This document shows, one piece after another, positions 31,132-40,623 of a stretch of 64,000 nt of DNA (position 1 is the stretch's first letter; each line of letters opens with the position of its first letter). Below the pieces are notes generated by a model. That model was not told where the DNA came from, made no database searches, and saw only the letters and a list, made by a program, of their open reading frames with translations. The stretch spans positions 283,591 through 347,590 of the forward strand of contig NZ_JAAVUX010000004.1 of assembly GCF_018449655.1 (NCBI RefSeq). Reading direction: 5' to 3'. A program made the translations under genes and the position numbers. This DNA comes from Pseudomonas sp. dw_358. Lineage in GTDB: Bacteria > Pseudomonadota > Gammaproteobacteria > Pseudomonadales > Pseudomonadaceae.

Positions 31132-31365
31132 TCGTTCGACATCGATGCCATCGACCCGGCCTATGTACCGGGCGCGGGTGCCCACGAGCCGGGCGGCATC
31201 AGCTCGGCCCAGGCCCTGGAGATGGTCGAACTGCTGGCACCCCATTGCGCGGCCATGACCATCACCGAGGTCAACCCGACCACAGACGTGGGGGACATGA
31301 CCTCCACGCTGGCCGCGTACCTGGCGTTTACCTTTGCGGTGTACGGCAGTCAGCGGGCGTCCTGA
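31132..31365 (+). pseudogene. Ureohydrolase (agmatinase/arginase family) C-terminal remnant
   Basis: From SFDIDAIDPAYVPGAGAHEPGGI onward, the frame matches the C-terminal third of the arginase/agmatinase family. It includes the DxDxxDP metal-binding motif and the EPGG loop, then MTITEVNPTTDVGDMTSTLAAYLAF and a natural stop. The upstream two thirds, with the other metal ligands, are absent. The frame's 47 preceding residues are Ala/Pro-rich and unrelated. It is non-functional. Confidence 0.8.
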
Positions 31366-31472
31366 GCTTTTATTGGACGCTTGCTAATCAATAGAGGACT
31401 TTGGAAGTTGGTGAGTCCGGATTCAGGGGCTTACCGTAGCAACTCCTTTTGCGTTTCTCCGGGAGTTGCCCC

Positions 31473-32441
31473 ATGAATAACTTGATCAACCTGGCCCGCC
31501 ACCTGCCCATCGGCGAGCCCGTGCCGGCACTGTCCATCAGTCGGGTCGTTCTCGCCGCCCCACGTCGCGGCCTGCCGCTGGAGCTGCGCCTGACGGCACC
31601 GGCAGTCGGTGATGATCTGCCGATCCTGCTGCTGTCCCACGGGCATGGTCCGTCTCTCTATACCCCGTCCAAGGACGGCTACGGGCCGCTCGCCAACTTT
31701 CTGGCCGAGCAGGGTTTCGTGGTCATCCAGCCGACCCACTTGAACTCCAAGGTCGCCGGGTTGGGTGCCGACGCCCCGGGAGCCCCGTTGTTCTGGCGCT
31801 CGCGGGTCGAGGACATGAGCTTGATCATCGATCAGCTCGACGAGATCCAGGCCCAGGCACCCTTCGTGGCCGGACGCTGGAACAAGGCGCGTATCGCGGC
31901 GCTGGGCCACTCCCTCGGCGGGCAAACGGTCGGCATGTTGCTTGGCGCGCGGCTGAACGATCCCCAGGACCCGGCAGCCACCAACGTGAACCTCTTCGAG
32001 CCGCGGATCAAGGCCGGCGTGCTGCTGGCACCGCCGGGCAATGGCGGGGCCGACCTGAGCGCATTTGCTGCCGAGCATTATTCGGCGCTGAATCCGGACT
32101 TTTCCCACATGGTCACGCCGACCTTGGTGGTCACCGGTGACAGCGATGCTTCGCCTCATCTCACCGTGCGAGGCGTGGACTGGCACGCCGATGCCTACCA
32201 CTGCAGCCCAGGGCGCAAAACCCTGCTGGTATTGACCGGCGGCAAGCATGGGCTGGGCGGGGTCGCCGGTTACGACGCGGCAGAGACCGATGACGAAAAC
32301 CCGGACCGGCTGGCAGCAACGCAACGCCTGACCGCCGCGTACCTGCGTTCGGCGTTGACAGGCGATGACGGGGCATGGGCCCAGGCCTGTGAAGCCCTGA
32401 GCGGTTCAGCGTCGGCGCTGGGGCATGTCGAGAGCAAGTAA
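31473..32441 (+). CDS. Alpha/beta-hydrolase (chlorophyllase/platelet-activating-factor-hydrolase-like)
   Basis: A 322-residue cytosolic hydrolase. It has the oxyanion strand LPILLLSHGHG, the nucleophile elbow GHSLGG (Ser about residue 150), the acid strand PTLVVTGDSDASPH and a C-terminal His in GGKHGLGG. The lid-poor arrangement and the SHGHG element resemble dienelactone-hydrolase and chlorophyllase-like esterases; the substrate is unknown. ATG 31473 has GGGAG 8-10 bases upstream. It is the first intact gene after the dusA-island debris. Confidence 0.85.
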   Translation: MNNLINLARHLPIGEPVPALSISRVVLAAPRRGLPLELRLTAPAVGDDLPILLLSHGHGPSLYTPSKDGYGPLANFLAEQGFVVIQPTHLNSKVAGLGADAPGAPLFWRSRVEDMSLIIDQLDEIQAQAPFVAGRWNKARIAALGHSLGGQTVGMLLGARLNDPQDPAATNVNLFEPRIKAGVLLAPPGNGGADLSAFAAEHYSALNPDFSHMVTPTLVVTGDSDASPHLTVRGVDWHADAYHCSPGRKTLLVLTGGKHGLGGVAGYDAAETDDENPDRLAATQRLTAAYLRSALTGDDGAWAQACEALSGSASALGHVESK

Positions 32442-32470
32442 GCGTCTGCGAACGGGCTGCGCCGGCGGAT

Positions 32471-34354
32471 TCAGAGAATAAACCGCGCCACGACCCCATT
32501 CAGATCCCGAGCATGATCCTGCAGCGAGCGCGACTGGGCTTCGGCGCTCAGCGAGCCTTCTACCAGGTCTTCGCCCAGGGTCTTGATCGTGACCACGTTG
32601 TGGGTGATCTCTTCGGTCACGGCCGACTGTTCTTCGGCGGCCGAGGCGATCTGCTGGGACATGCCGGATATCTCGTCCACGGCCTGGGTAATTTCCTCCA
32701 GCGATGCGTACGCCAGTTGCGCATCGGCCACGCTGCGTTCGGCCAGCCCGGTGCTGGTGCCCATGCGCGCCACGGCATCCTGGGTGATGCGCTGGATATT
32801 GGCCACGGTGCTCTGGATCGACTTGGTCGACTCCTGGGTGCGTTGCGAGAGCATCCGCACTTCGTCGGCCACCACGGCAAAGCCGCGTCCGTGCTCACCG
32901 GCGCGGGCTGCTTCAATGGCGGCATTGAGGGCCAGCAGGTTGGTCTGCTCGGCGATGCCCTGAATAGTGGTCAGCAGGCCGGTGATGGCCTGTGAATAGT
33001 CGCTCAACTCACGCACCACGCCGGTGGCGGTGTTGATCTCGCCGGACAGGTCGACGATGGAATCCTGGGTCTTGCGCACCAGTTGCAGACCCTTGAGGGT
33101 GCTCACTGACGACTGCTGCGCGGAGGCGGCAGTGCGTTCGGCGTTGCCGGCGATTTCCTGGGTCGCCGAGGCCATTTCGGTCACGGCGGTGGCCACCAGG
33201 TTCAGTTCCTGCTGCAGGCGTTCCAGGCTCTTGGCCGCGTCACTGCTGCGGTGCAGCACGTGAGTGGACTCTTCACCGATCTTCTCGGACTGTTGGCGCA
33301 CGTGGCTGATCAAGGTGTGCAGGCTGCCGACAAACTGGTTGAAGTGCTGGCCCAGGTCACCCACTTCGTCCTGTGACTGCTGGGGGACGCGCTGGGTCAG
33401 GTCGCCGTCGCCGCTGGCGATCACCTGCAAGCCCTTGGACATGGCGCCTAGCGGACGCAACAGCCACACGCAAAGGGCGTTGACCACCAGCAACGACAGC
33501 ACCAGGATCACCGCCAGTGTGGCCAGGCTGTGCCACAGGCTGCTGTGCAAGGGTGCAAGCAGCAGGCCATTGTCGAGCACCAGCACCAGCTTTTCTTGCT
33601 GGTGATTGATCTGGATCACGTAGAGGCGCTCGTCGCGGTCGTTGAGCAGATAGCGTGCGCCGTCGCTGGCCGCCAGGTCGTTCAGCACGCTCGGGGTCAG
33701 GGCGGGGTAGCGGCTGTCGACGGCTTTGTCCAGGGCGCCGGCGTCGTTATGGCCCAGGATCACCCCGTCGCGGTCGACGAAAAAGGCCGAGCCGTTGCCC
33801 GGCAATTTGATCTGTTTGAGTTGCGCGAGTATCTCGCTCATGCTCACGTCGGCCCCCAGCACGCCCAAGGTTGTGCCGTTAGCGGCGAGGACCTTGCCCA
33901 GCGACAGCACGAAGCTCTGCGTGGCGGCGGCGATGGAGGGGGTGGAAAAATACACGTCGTTGGTTTTGAGCAGGGCTTGCTGATACCACTTCCAGCGGCG
34001 CGGGTCATTGTTGTCCGCCGGCAGCGCTACGCCATTGGCGTTGATCTGGGTGCCGTCCGGGCGGGCGAGAAAGACGTTGTCGAAGCCGCCGGCGATTTTC
34101 GCTTGCTGGATCTGGAAAGGCAGGTCGGCTGCATTCCCCGTAGACGTCACCGAGGCCATCGCCTGTTGCTTGCTGGTGAGCCAGTAACTGATGTTGCCGG
34201 CGAAGACTTTGCCGGTGTTGCTCACCTGGTCGGCGATGTTGGTTTCCAGCGTGCTGCTGCTCTCCAGGTAGTGGGTCAGGGTCAGGGCAGAGCCCACCAC
34301 CAACAAAGCGGCGCTGGTGCACAGGGCGAGTTTTTTTCCGAGGGTGAGTTTCAT
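32471..34354 (-). CDS. Methyl-accepting chemotaxis protein with double-Cache sensor
   Basis: A 627-residue chemoreceptor. TM1 (residues 9-30) precedes a periplasmic dCache-type ligand domain (about 35-270, with [20 protein letters not shown] and [11 protein letters not shown]). TM2 (277-299), HAMP (about 300-352) and the cytoplasmic signalling hairpin with the conserved tip around [19 protein letters not shown] follow. The ligand pocket resembles amino-acid-binding Cache receptors such as PctA, but the Arg expected two residues before the WY pair is Trp. The start [11 protein letters not shown] gives a normal TM1; the longer frame to 34516 does not. GCCGATAC on the minus strand at 34416-34409 resembles a FliA -10, without a good -35. 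It diverges from the amidase gene. Confidence 0.92.
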   Translation of the reverse strand: MKLTLGKKLALCTSAALLVVGSALTLTHYLESSSTLETNIADQVSNTGKVFAGNISYWLTSKQQAMASVTSTGNAADLPFQIQQAKIAGGFDNVFLARPDGTQINANGVALPADNNDPRRWKWYQQALLKTNDVYFSTPSIAAATQSFVLSLGKVLAANGTTLGVLGADVSMSEILAQLKQIKLPGNGSAFFVDRDGVILGHNDAGALDKAVDSRYPALTPSVLNDLAASDGARYLLNDRDERLYVIQINHQQEKLVLVLDNGLLLAPLHSSLWHSLATLAVILVLSLLVVNALCVWLLRPLGAMSKGLQVIASGDGDLTQRVPQQSQDEVGDLGQHFNQFVGSLHTLISHVRQQSEKIGEESTHVLHRSSDAAKSLERLQQELNLVATAVTEMASATQEIAGNAERTAASAQQSSVSTLKGLQLVRKTQDSIVDLSGEINTATGVVRELSDYSQAITGLLTTIQGIAEQTNLLALNAAIEAARAGEHGRGFAVVADEVRMLSQRTQESTKSIQSTVANIQRITQDAVARMGTSTGLAERSVADAQLAYASLEEITQAVDEISGMSQQIASAAEEQSAVTEEITHNVVTIKTLGEDLVEGSLSAEAQSRSLQDHARDLNGVVARFIL

Positions 34355-34536
34355 TTTCGTTCCGGGTCGATTGGGTGCCCAAGGGCAGGCGAGCACCCAG
34401 ATATTGAGGTATCGGCCGCTGACGGCAAATCTGCAGGCCAGCGGTTGTTCGTCCCTGGGCTGTAGGGCACGGCCTCTCCTCCATACCTCCAAATACCCAA
34501 ACCCCACAGAATCCATAAATATCCCACAATTACCAC

Positions 34537-34567
34537 TTGACGCTCATCCCCCTGAACCGTTTAACTA
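34537..34567 (+). promoter_or_regulatory. Possible sigma-70 promoter for the amidase gene
   Basis: TTGACG at 34537-34542 and TTTAAC/TTAACT at 34561-34567 are separated by 18-19 bases, 36 bases before the amidase ATG. Confidence 0.4.
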
Positions 34568-34602
34568 CGCCCATCGCTTCCACCCGATGAGCCTTTCCGC
34601 GA

Positions 34603-36033
34603 ATGAGCCAGAAACCCGACTACGCCGCCATGCCCGACGTGCTGCAAGCCGTCGCGCAGATCCGTGACGGACGGCTGACCTCCGTGGCGCTGGTGGAGCA
34701 ATGCCTGAATTCCATAAAGGCCAACAATGCCACACTCAATGCCTTCGGTGATGTCTATGCCGAAGCGGCCCTCGACCACGCTCGCCAGCTGGATGCCCTA
34801 GCCGAGCGCGGCCAGTTTGCCGGCCCGTTGCATGGCGTACCCTTTGGCATCAAGGACCTGTTCCATGCCGCCGGCCTGCGCACGACACGGGGCTCGTTGA
34901 CGGCGCTCGATCACGTGCCGACCCAGGACGCGCCGATCATCGAGCGGCTTAAAAAGGCCGGCGCCATCCTCCTTGGCAAAACCGCGACCACCGAATTCGG
35001 CTGGACTGGCGCCAGTACCTCGCGGGTCTTCGGCGACGGTCGCACGCCCTGGGACCCTGCGCTTGGCAGCGGCGGCTCAAGCTCGGGCTCGGCGATTGCC
35101 ACGGCGGCGCGCATGGTGCCGGCGGCGCTGGGGTCGGACGGCGGTGGTTCGGTGCGGATCCCCAGCGCCTTCTGCGGCACCTTCGCGCTGAAGGGCTCGC
35201 TAGGGCGGATTCCCACCTGGCCGTGGTCGGCCACCGAGATGCTCAGCCATGCCGGCCCCATCACCCGCACCGTGCGTGACAGTGCGTTGTTGTTCGATGT
35301 GCTGTCCGGCCCGGACGCGCGGGATCATCAAGCCTTGCCGGCACCGGACGAATCCTTCCTGAGCCGCTGTGATCAGCCCTTGCGCCCGTTGCGCGTGGCT
35401 TATTGCCCGACCTTGTTCGACACGCCGGTGGACCCGGTGGTGGCCTCTATCGTCGAGTCGGCCGTGAACAGCCTGGCCCACGGTCTGCCCGTCGAAATCG
35501 AGCGCTTGACCCTGGACTGGCACGACCCGCTGGCCACCTTCGAAACCTTGTGGGTGGCCGGTCGCGGCATCGCCTACGGCAAGAGCCTGAAGGGTCGGGA
35601 AAGCGAGTTGGACCCAGGTTTCGCCCACTTGATCGAACGCGCCCAGGGCTACGACCTGAGCGACTACCTGACCGCGAACCAGCAACGCGCGGTATTCGCC
35701 CACCACGTGCACGCGCTGTTCGAGCGCTATGACCTGCTGTTGACGCCGACCTTGCCGATCATGCCGTTCCCGGCGCACCTCACCGGCCCGGCAGACAGCC
35801 ACGACGGCGGCGACAGCGCCGTGGCCTGGGCGCGTTGGACGCCGTTTACCTACCCGTTCAACCTCTCCGGCAACCCGGCAGCCAGCCTGCCCTGTGGCTG
35901 GAGCGCGGAGGAGCTGCCGGTGGGCCTGCAAGTGATCGGCCCCCGGCATGCCGACGCCCAGGTCCTGCAATTCTGCGCAGCAGTCGAGGCCTTGCTGCCG
36001 TGGGCCGATCGCTTGCCACCGATGCTGCGGTAA
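34603..36033 (+). CDS. Amidase-signature family amidohydrolase
   Basis: A 476-residue amidase-signature enzyme that hydrolyses an amide, or a urea derivative, to acid and ammonia or amine. The Ser-cisSer-Lys triad is intact: Lys84 in GVPFGIKDLF, cis-Ser about 159 in SGGSSSGSA and nucleophile Ser183 in GSDGGGSVRIPS. The C-terminal region is short and the substrate cannot be read. It looks closest to AtzE/GatA-like soluble amidases, with no signal peptide. It lies upstream of the DeoR-M20-kinase-transporter cluster on the same strand and may supply that pathway. The ribosome site is weak. Confidence 0.9.
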   Translation: MSQKPDYAAMPDVLQAVAQIRDGRLTSVALVEQCLNSIKANNATLNAFGDVYAEAALDHARQLDALAERGQFAGPLHGVPFGIKDLFHAAGLRTTRGSLTALDHVPTQDAPIIERLKKAGAILLGKTATTEFGWTGASTSRVFGDGRTPWDPALGSGGSSSGSAIATAARMVPAALGSDGGGSVRIPSAFCGTFALKGSLGRIPTWPWSATEMLSHAGPITRTVRDSALLFDVLSGPDARDHQALPAPDESFLSRCDQPLRPLRVAYCPTLFDTPVDPVVASIVESAVNSLAHGLPVEIERLTLDWHDPLATFETLWVAGRGIAYGKSLKGRESELDPGFAHLIERAQGYDLSDYLTANQQRAVFAHHVHALFERYDLLLTPTLPIMPFPAHLTGPADSHDGGDSAVAWARWTPFTYPFNLSGNPAASLPCGWSAEELPVGLQVIGPRHADAQVLQFCAAVEALLPWADRLPPMLR

Positions 36034-36261
36034 ACCGAAACACACGGAGCCGGCTCATCAGAAGCCAGCCCGGGGCAAGACCTTTTCCAATCTGCCTTTC
36101 ATCGTCTTCACGTGTGAAAGGGCCGTTCCATGGCGTCATCCCTGCAAGCCTCACTCCGCCGCGTTAGCCGTATTCCGGGCCCTCGGCGGCCGCGTGCGCG
36201 TGGCTTGCAGAGGCCGAGTCGCTACACTGGTCGCCTTTCTTCCGAGCGGAATTGCCACGCC

Positions 36262-37020
36262 ATGCTGAACCAGCCACGTCTTGACGAAATCATGCGCCTG
36301 ATCACTTTGCACCAGCGGGTCAAGGCCACCGATCTGGCGCAGTCGATGCACGTCTCGGAAGAAACCGTGCGCCGCGACCTCAAGCATCTAGAGGAAACCG
36401 GCAAGCTGCGCCGTATCCACGGTGGCGCCATCCTGCCCAAACCCAACGAAGAGCAGCCATTTCAGGTGCGCAACCGCATCCAGACCAAGGCCAAGACGCG
36501 TTTGGCGGCCTGCGCCGCCGAGCAGGTGGAGGAGGGTATGGCGCTGTTCCTCGACACCGGCACTACGACCCTGGCTCTGGCCCAGCAACTGACCCGCTTC
36601 AGCGAATTGCGGGTCATCACCAATTCCCTGGACATCGGTCTGTTGCTGACCCAGCACAGTGACAACCAGGTGCTGATGACCCCTGGCGATGTCCGCCGCA
36701 ACGACAACGCCTTGATCGGCCCGCACACCTTGGCCTTTGCCGCCCAGTTTCACTACGACATCGCCTTCATGGGCATTGGCGCGGTGGACCTGGCGCTGGG
36801 CTTGATGGACTACGAAGAGCCTGAAGCCCATCTGCGCCGGGTGCTCGCTGCCCATTGCCGCAAAAGCGTGATGCTGGCCGATGATGCCAAGTTCGGGCAC
36901 CGCACCTTTATCAACACCCTGCCGTTTTCGGCGGTGGACCGGCTGGTGACCAACCGTCCGCCGTCCGCCGACTTTATTCGCTGTCTGGAGTCCGCCCATG
37001 TCGAGCTTTTCCACCCCTGA
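36262..37020 (+). CDS. DeoR-family transcriptional regulator
   Basis: A 252-residue regulator with an N-terminal DeoR winged helix (RLDEIMRLITLHQRVKATDLAQSMHVSEETVRRDLKHLEETGKLRRIHGGA). The C-terminal sugar-isomerase-like effector domain has the DTGTTTLALAQQL phosphate-binding loop. DeoR members usually sense phosphorylated intermediates, which suits a cluster with two kinases. ATG at 36262 is chosen because the family starts just before the helix-turn-helix; the upstream in-frame residues are low-complexity Arg/Pro. The 3' end overlaps the M20 gene by 23 bases. Confidence 0.9.
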   Translation: MLNQPRLDEIMRLITLHQRVKATDLAQSMHVSEETVRRDLKHLEETGKLRRIHGGAILPKPNEEQPFQVRNRIQTKAKTRLAACAAEQVEEGMALFLDTGTTTLALAQQLTRFSELRVITNSLDIGLLLTQHSDNQVLMTPGDVRRNDNALIGPHTLAFAAQFHYDIAFMGIGAVDLALGLMDYEEPEAHLRRVLAAHCRKSVMLADDAKFGHRTFINTLPFSAVDRLVTNRPPSADFIRCLESAHVELFHP

Positions 37021-38278
37021 TATCGTCACGGCCGATGCCGCCGACCTTGCCGCCTTCGATGCGTTGTTCGTGCAGAGCTCGGCCATCGGCGCCACTGCCA
37101 AGGGCGGCCTGCACCGGCTGGCGGCGTCGGCCGAAGACGGTGCTATGCGGGATGCCTTTTGCGCCTGGCTGCGCGAGCGGGATTTCGAGGTGCGCATCGA
37201 TGCGGTCGGCAATGTGTTCGGCTTGCTCACCTTCGACCCTGAAGCACCCTACGTCGTGTGCGGCTCTCATCTGGACAGCCAGCCTAACGCCGGTCGTTTC
37301 GACGGGATCTACGGGGTGCTGGCCGGCGCGGTCAGCGTGGCCAGCGTCGCCCGGCAACTGCGCGAGCGTGGCGAAACACCGGCCTTCAACCTCGCCGTGG
37401 TCAACTGGACCAACGAGGAGGGTGCACGCTTTCAACCCAGCCTGATCGGCAGCAGCGCCTTCATGGGCAGCCTGTCGGTGGACGATGCCCTGGCCGCTCG
37501 TGATGGCGACGGCATCACTTTGGGCCATGCCCTGGAGCTGATCGGTTATCGCGGTGACGGCATGCTGAACCTGCCCATCGCGGCCTACCTGGAACTGCAC
37601 GTGGAACAAAGCACCCATCTGGAAAGCCAAGGCCTGGCCATTGGGGTGGTCCGCGAGACCTGGGCGGCATTGAAGTGGCGCGTGCGCTTCGACGGCGAAC
37701 AGAACCACACCGGTCCTGCGCCCATGGCGGTGCGCCGTGACGCCTTGCTGGCGGCGGCCCATGCGATTGTGGCGGTGCGCGCCGAGTCGGCGCTGCATGG
37801 CTTGCAGATGCACAGTTCAGTGGGACGCCTGGAAGTGCAGCCCAACTCGCCCAATGTGGTGCCGGCGCTGACCCGGCTGCTGGTGGAATACCGGTCACCG
37901 TCGGTGCAACTGCTGGCCGAGGCCGGCGAGCGCCTGCGGGCGACCCTCGATTCGATCGCCACCAGCACCGGCACGGGCTTCACCCTTGAAAGCGAGCTGC
38001 TGCGCGAGCCGAGCCGCCTGCACGACGGCCTCAGCGAACTGGCCCTGGCCACCTGCGCCGAGCTGGGGCTGGCGGCCGAGAACAGCGTCACCGTGGCCGG
38101 TCACGATGCGATCAGTGTCAGCCGACGCTACCCGGTCAGCCTGCTGTTCGTGCCGAGCCGTGGCGGGTTGTCCCACAACGAGGCCGAGTTTACCGAGAGC
38201 GCGGATCTGCATCGCGGGCTGGAGCTGTTGACGTCCTTGCTCTATCGCGCCTGCTGCCAGCCGGATCGCTATCTATGA
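36998..38278 (+). CDS. M20-family Zn-dependent amidohydrolase (HyuC/AllC-like)
   Basis: A 426-residue dinuclear-metal amidohydrolase of the N-carbamoyl-L-amino-acid hydrolase / allantoate amidohydrolase group. The metal ligands are in place: GSHLDS, DGIYGVLAG, WTNEEGARF, LELHVEQ and a late SHNEAEFT. The lid domain carries NHTGPAPMAVRRDA. The pocket motif with NSPNVVP is typical of the group. Substrates would be N-carbamoyl or ureido acids, but this is a family-level inference. GGAG lies seven bases before ATG 36998. ATGA overlap with the next gene. Confidence 0.9.
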   Translation: MSSFSTPDIVTADAADLAAFDALFVQSSAIGATAKGGLHRLAASAEDGAMRDAFCAWLRERDFEVRIDAVGNVFGLLTFDPEAPYVVCGSHLDSQPNAGRFDGIYGVLAGAVSVASVARQLRERGETPAFNLAVVNWTNEEGARFQPSLIGSSAFMGSLSVDDALAARDGDGITLGHALELIGYRGDGMLNLPIAAYLELHVEQSTHLESQGLAIGVVRETWAALKWRVRFDGEQNHTGPAPMAVRRDALLAAAHAIVAVRAESALHGLQMHSSVGRLEVQPNSPNVVPALTRLLVEYRSPSVQLLAEAGERLRATLDSIATSTGTGFTLESELLREPSRLHDGLSELALATCAELGLAAENSVTVAGHDAISVSRRYPVSLLFVPSRGGLSHNEAEFTESADLHRGLELLTSLLYRACCQPDRYL

Positions 38279-39219
38279 GCGGCGTGATCCAGCGTTTGCA
38301 GGCTGCCCTGGCGACGGCGGGGGCCCAGCAGGTCAGCCTCGGCGAGCACACCCAGGGTGTGGCGTCGCCCATGCGCCATGCCTGCGAATGGGCCGGTTTT
38401 TTCGTCAATACCGATGCCGGTCCCTTCTACGCCAAGGTGTTGCACGACGACATGCGCCCGCTGATCGATTTCGACCGCAGCGTGCTCGCCACCCGCTGCG
38501 CCGCCGAGGCCGGGGTGACGCCGGCGGTACGGCTGGCCGATGCCGAGCAGGGCGTGTTGCTGTTGGATGCCTTGCCCGCCGAACAATGGCATTGGGCGCG
38601 GCCCGATGCCCTGCAGGACACGGCACGGCTGGCTGCGCTCTGGCAGTTGAAGCGTGCCGTGCACAACGGCCCGTCCCCCGACTTTTCCCGCTCGCCCGCA
38701 GCCGACATCCAGCGCTTGCAGGCCTTGTGTCAGACAGCCGCGATCACGGTCGGCGACGACCACCCGTGGCTCGCTGAATGCGTCGCCTTGGCGGCTACCG
38801 CCTTGTTGGGCGCGCAAGCCGAGTCCCGTCCGCTCCACGGCGATGGCCTGGCCGGCAACGTGATGATCAATGCTCAGGGCCAATTGCGGCTGCTGGACTT
38901 CGACCGTGGTGGCTGCGGCGACCCTTGGTACGACGTGGCCACCGTGCTCAACGAGCTGTACCCCTTCGAGCCCCAGTGGCGCGCGGGAATCGCCCAATGG
39001 AGCGGTGCCGCGAGGGATGCCGATTACGCTCGCTGCCGCCTGTACGCGCTGCTGGATGACTGGTACTGGACCTTGTGGGGGCTGTGGGCCGGCGTCGTGT
39101 CGAGTCGGCCGCTGGAGTTTTCCAAGGTCGGCCAATGGACCCTGTTGCGCTGTCGCATGACGGTGCGCGAGCCGCGTTTCGAAAGCTGGTTGCGTCAAGT
39201 ACAAGGAGCCGTGTCATGA
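38275..39219 (+). CDS. Aminoglycoside-phosphotransferase/choline-kinase-fold kinase 1
   Basis: A 314-residue APH-fold small-molecule kinase. The catalytic loop HGDGLAGNVM (HxDxxxxN) and the metal-binding LLDFDRGGCGDPWYD are both intact, so it should be active. The N-lobe Lys is in PFYAKVLHDDM. The C-terminal region is Trp-rich (DDWYWTLWGLWAG), often part of an alcohol or amino-alcohol pocket. It is translationally coupled on both sides (ATGA overlaps with the M20 gene and kinase 2). The substrate is unknown; presumably a product of the pathway's amidohydrolase. Confidence 0.85.
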   Translation: MSGVIQRLQAALATAGAQQVSLGEHTQGVASPMRHACEWAGFFVNTDAGPFYAKVLHDDMRPLIDFDRSVLATRCAAEAGVTPAVRLADAEQGVLLLDALPAEQWHWARPDALQDTARLAALWQLKRAVHNGPSPDFSRSPAADIQRLQALCQTAAITVGDDHPWLAECVALAATALLGAQAESRPLHGDGLAGNVMINAQGQLRLLDFDRGGCGDPWYDVATVLNELYPFEPQWRAGIAQWSGAARDADYARCRLYALLDDWYWTLWGLWAGVVSSRPLEFSKVGQWTLLRCRMTVREPRFESWLRQVQGAVS

Positions 39220-40151
39220 AGCGACTGGGCGAAGCAAGCACCACGGCCGAGCGCCAGCTGGAGCAAGCCATTCTCGGCCATGCTGCCTGGGCCGGGCGCA
39301 GCGCCAGTTACGCGCCGGTCAGCGGCGGAATCTCCAACACCAACTACCGGGTGTCCATCGAAGGTGCGCCCACGGCCTATTTCTTCAAGGTGCCGGGGCA
39401 GGGCACCGAGATGTTCATTGATCGGCGCACCGCCCACGACGCCAGCCTGAAAGCGGCGGCCACCGGTTACGGCGCGCCGGTGGTGGCGTTTCTCGAAGCC
39501 CAGGGCGTCGAGGTGTTCGAGTTCATGGAAGGGTGGCGGGCCTCGTCCAACCGCGACTTCCTCGACCGTGATGTGCGCCACAAGGCGCTGCACGGCCTCA
39601 AGGCCTTCAACGACCAGCCGTTGCTGGTGCAGACCAAGACTGCCTTCGACATGATTGACGAGCACCAGCGGCAGGTGCAGCAATTGGGCGGTCGCCAGCC
39701 CGATGATCACGCCTGGCTCGACCGCCAGTACCGCCGCGCCCGCCAAGCCCTGGAGGCCTCGGGCATCGACTTGGCACCGTGCATGAACGACACCCTGGCG
39801 GGCAACTTCATGCTCAACGATGTCGGTGATGTGCGGCTGGTGGATTTCGAATACGCCTCCAACAACGACCGGCACTACGAACTGGCCCTGTGGTTCGGCG
39901 AGATGTTCTTCGCGCAAGACATGGAGCTGGCCTTGCTGGAGGACTATTTCGGCAGCGTCACCCCGCAGATCCAAGCGCGAGTATGGGTCAACAAGGCCTT
40001 GGCCGACCTCAAGTGGTCGACCTGGGCGATGGTTCAGCATGCGGTGTCGCAGCTGGATTTCGACTTCTACAAATACGGCGCGCTCAAGCACATGCGCGCC
40101 CGCAGCGTGATTCAGGATTCGCGCTGGGAGACGTGGCTGCGTCAGGTCTGA
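39216..40151 (+). CDS. Choline/ethanolamine-kinase-like protein 2
   Basis: A 311-residue APH-fold protein, paralogous in fold to kinase 1. The nucleotide loop GGISNTNYRV and the N-lobe Lys in YFFKVPGQGTE look like choline or thiamine kinases. The catalytic loop reads CMNDTLAGNFML: the Asp and Asn remain but the usual His is Met. The metal motif LVDFEYASNN is intact. It may still be active, since the Asp is retained. Coupled to kinase 1 by an ATGA overlap. A gap of 226 bases then precedes the transport genes. Confidence 0.85.
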   Translation: MKRLGEASTTAERQLEQAILGHAAWAGRSASYAPVSGGISNTNYRVSIEGAPTAYFFKVPGQGTEMFIDRRTAHDASLKAAATGYGAPVVAFLEAQGVEVFEFMEGWRASSNRDFLDRDVRHKALHGLKAFNDQPLLVQTKTAFDMIDEHQRQVQQLGGRQPDDHAWLDRQYRRARQALEASGIDLAPCMNDTLAGNFMLNDVGDVRLVDFEYASNNDRHYELALWFGEMFFAQDMELALLEDYFGSVTPQIQARVWVNKALADLKWSTWAMVQHAVSQLDFDFYKYGALKHMRARSVIQDSRWETWLRQV

Positions 40152-40303
40152 AGCCCCGGAAAAAGGTGTCGAGTACCCCGCAGAGGGTGCCCACCGGTGA
40201 TGTTGAACACTTACGGCCTGACGGATACGTCTCCAGGCCGCTGATGACTGCCGCGAGCACACCACTTTGACCCACGGGTCGCACGCTACAGGAGCCCACT
40301 CTC

Positions 40304-40381
40304 GTGAACAGTCTTGATTCTTTGCATCGCCTGCGGCCGCCTTCGTTGGCCATCCTCTGCACCGGGGAGGTGGGCCTATGA
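40304..40381 (+). CDS. Possible 25-residue leader peptide before the transporter genes
   Basis: GTG at 40304 with AGGAG nine bases upstream opens a 25-codon frame (MNSLDSLHRLRPPS...GEVGL). Its TGA overlaps the ATG of the DUF3311 gene (ATGA). Ribosome site, coupling and position suggest a translated leader or coupling ORF. It has no recognisable family and could be fortuitous. Confidence 0.4.
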   Translation: MNSLDSLHRLRPPSLAILCTGEVGL

Positions 40382-40623
40382 GCACGCCTTCGCGCTTCTC
40401 GCCCAAGGGCATCGTCTTCGGCCTGTACTTTTTTGCGCTGCTGATGATGGCCGTATTCCCACCGTTCTACCTGAGCATCAGCGGCAGCCGCCTGCTGGTG
40501 CTGGGCATCCCTCTGCCGATGTTCTACTGGATTCTCATCGCCGTGCTGTTGGGCCTGGGCGTCTGGGCCTTGTACCTCGTCGAATCCAGCAACGGGGACA
40601 TCCCCGAGGAGACTCAGCCATGA
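40378..40623 (+). CDS. DUF3311-like small membrane protein
   Basis: An 81-residue integral membrane protein with two helices (about residues 13-30 and 45-66: FGLYFFALLMMAVFPPFYL and FYWILIAVLLGLGVWALYLV) and an acidic C-terminus. This small protein is the usual partner of certain sodium:solute symporters and is encoded just before them. GGGGAGG lies seven bases before ATG 40378. ATGA overlap with the symporter gene. Confidence 0.85.
   Translation: MSTPSRFSPKGIVFGLYFFALLMMAVFPPFYLSISGSRLLVLGIPLPMFYWILIAVLLGLGVWALYLVESSNGDIPEETQP

Noticed and set aside
30991..31365. A complete 124-residue gene
   Set aside because: Only the last ~77 residues match the ureohydrolase family; the front is unrelated low-complexity sequence, so it is a remnant.
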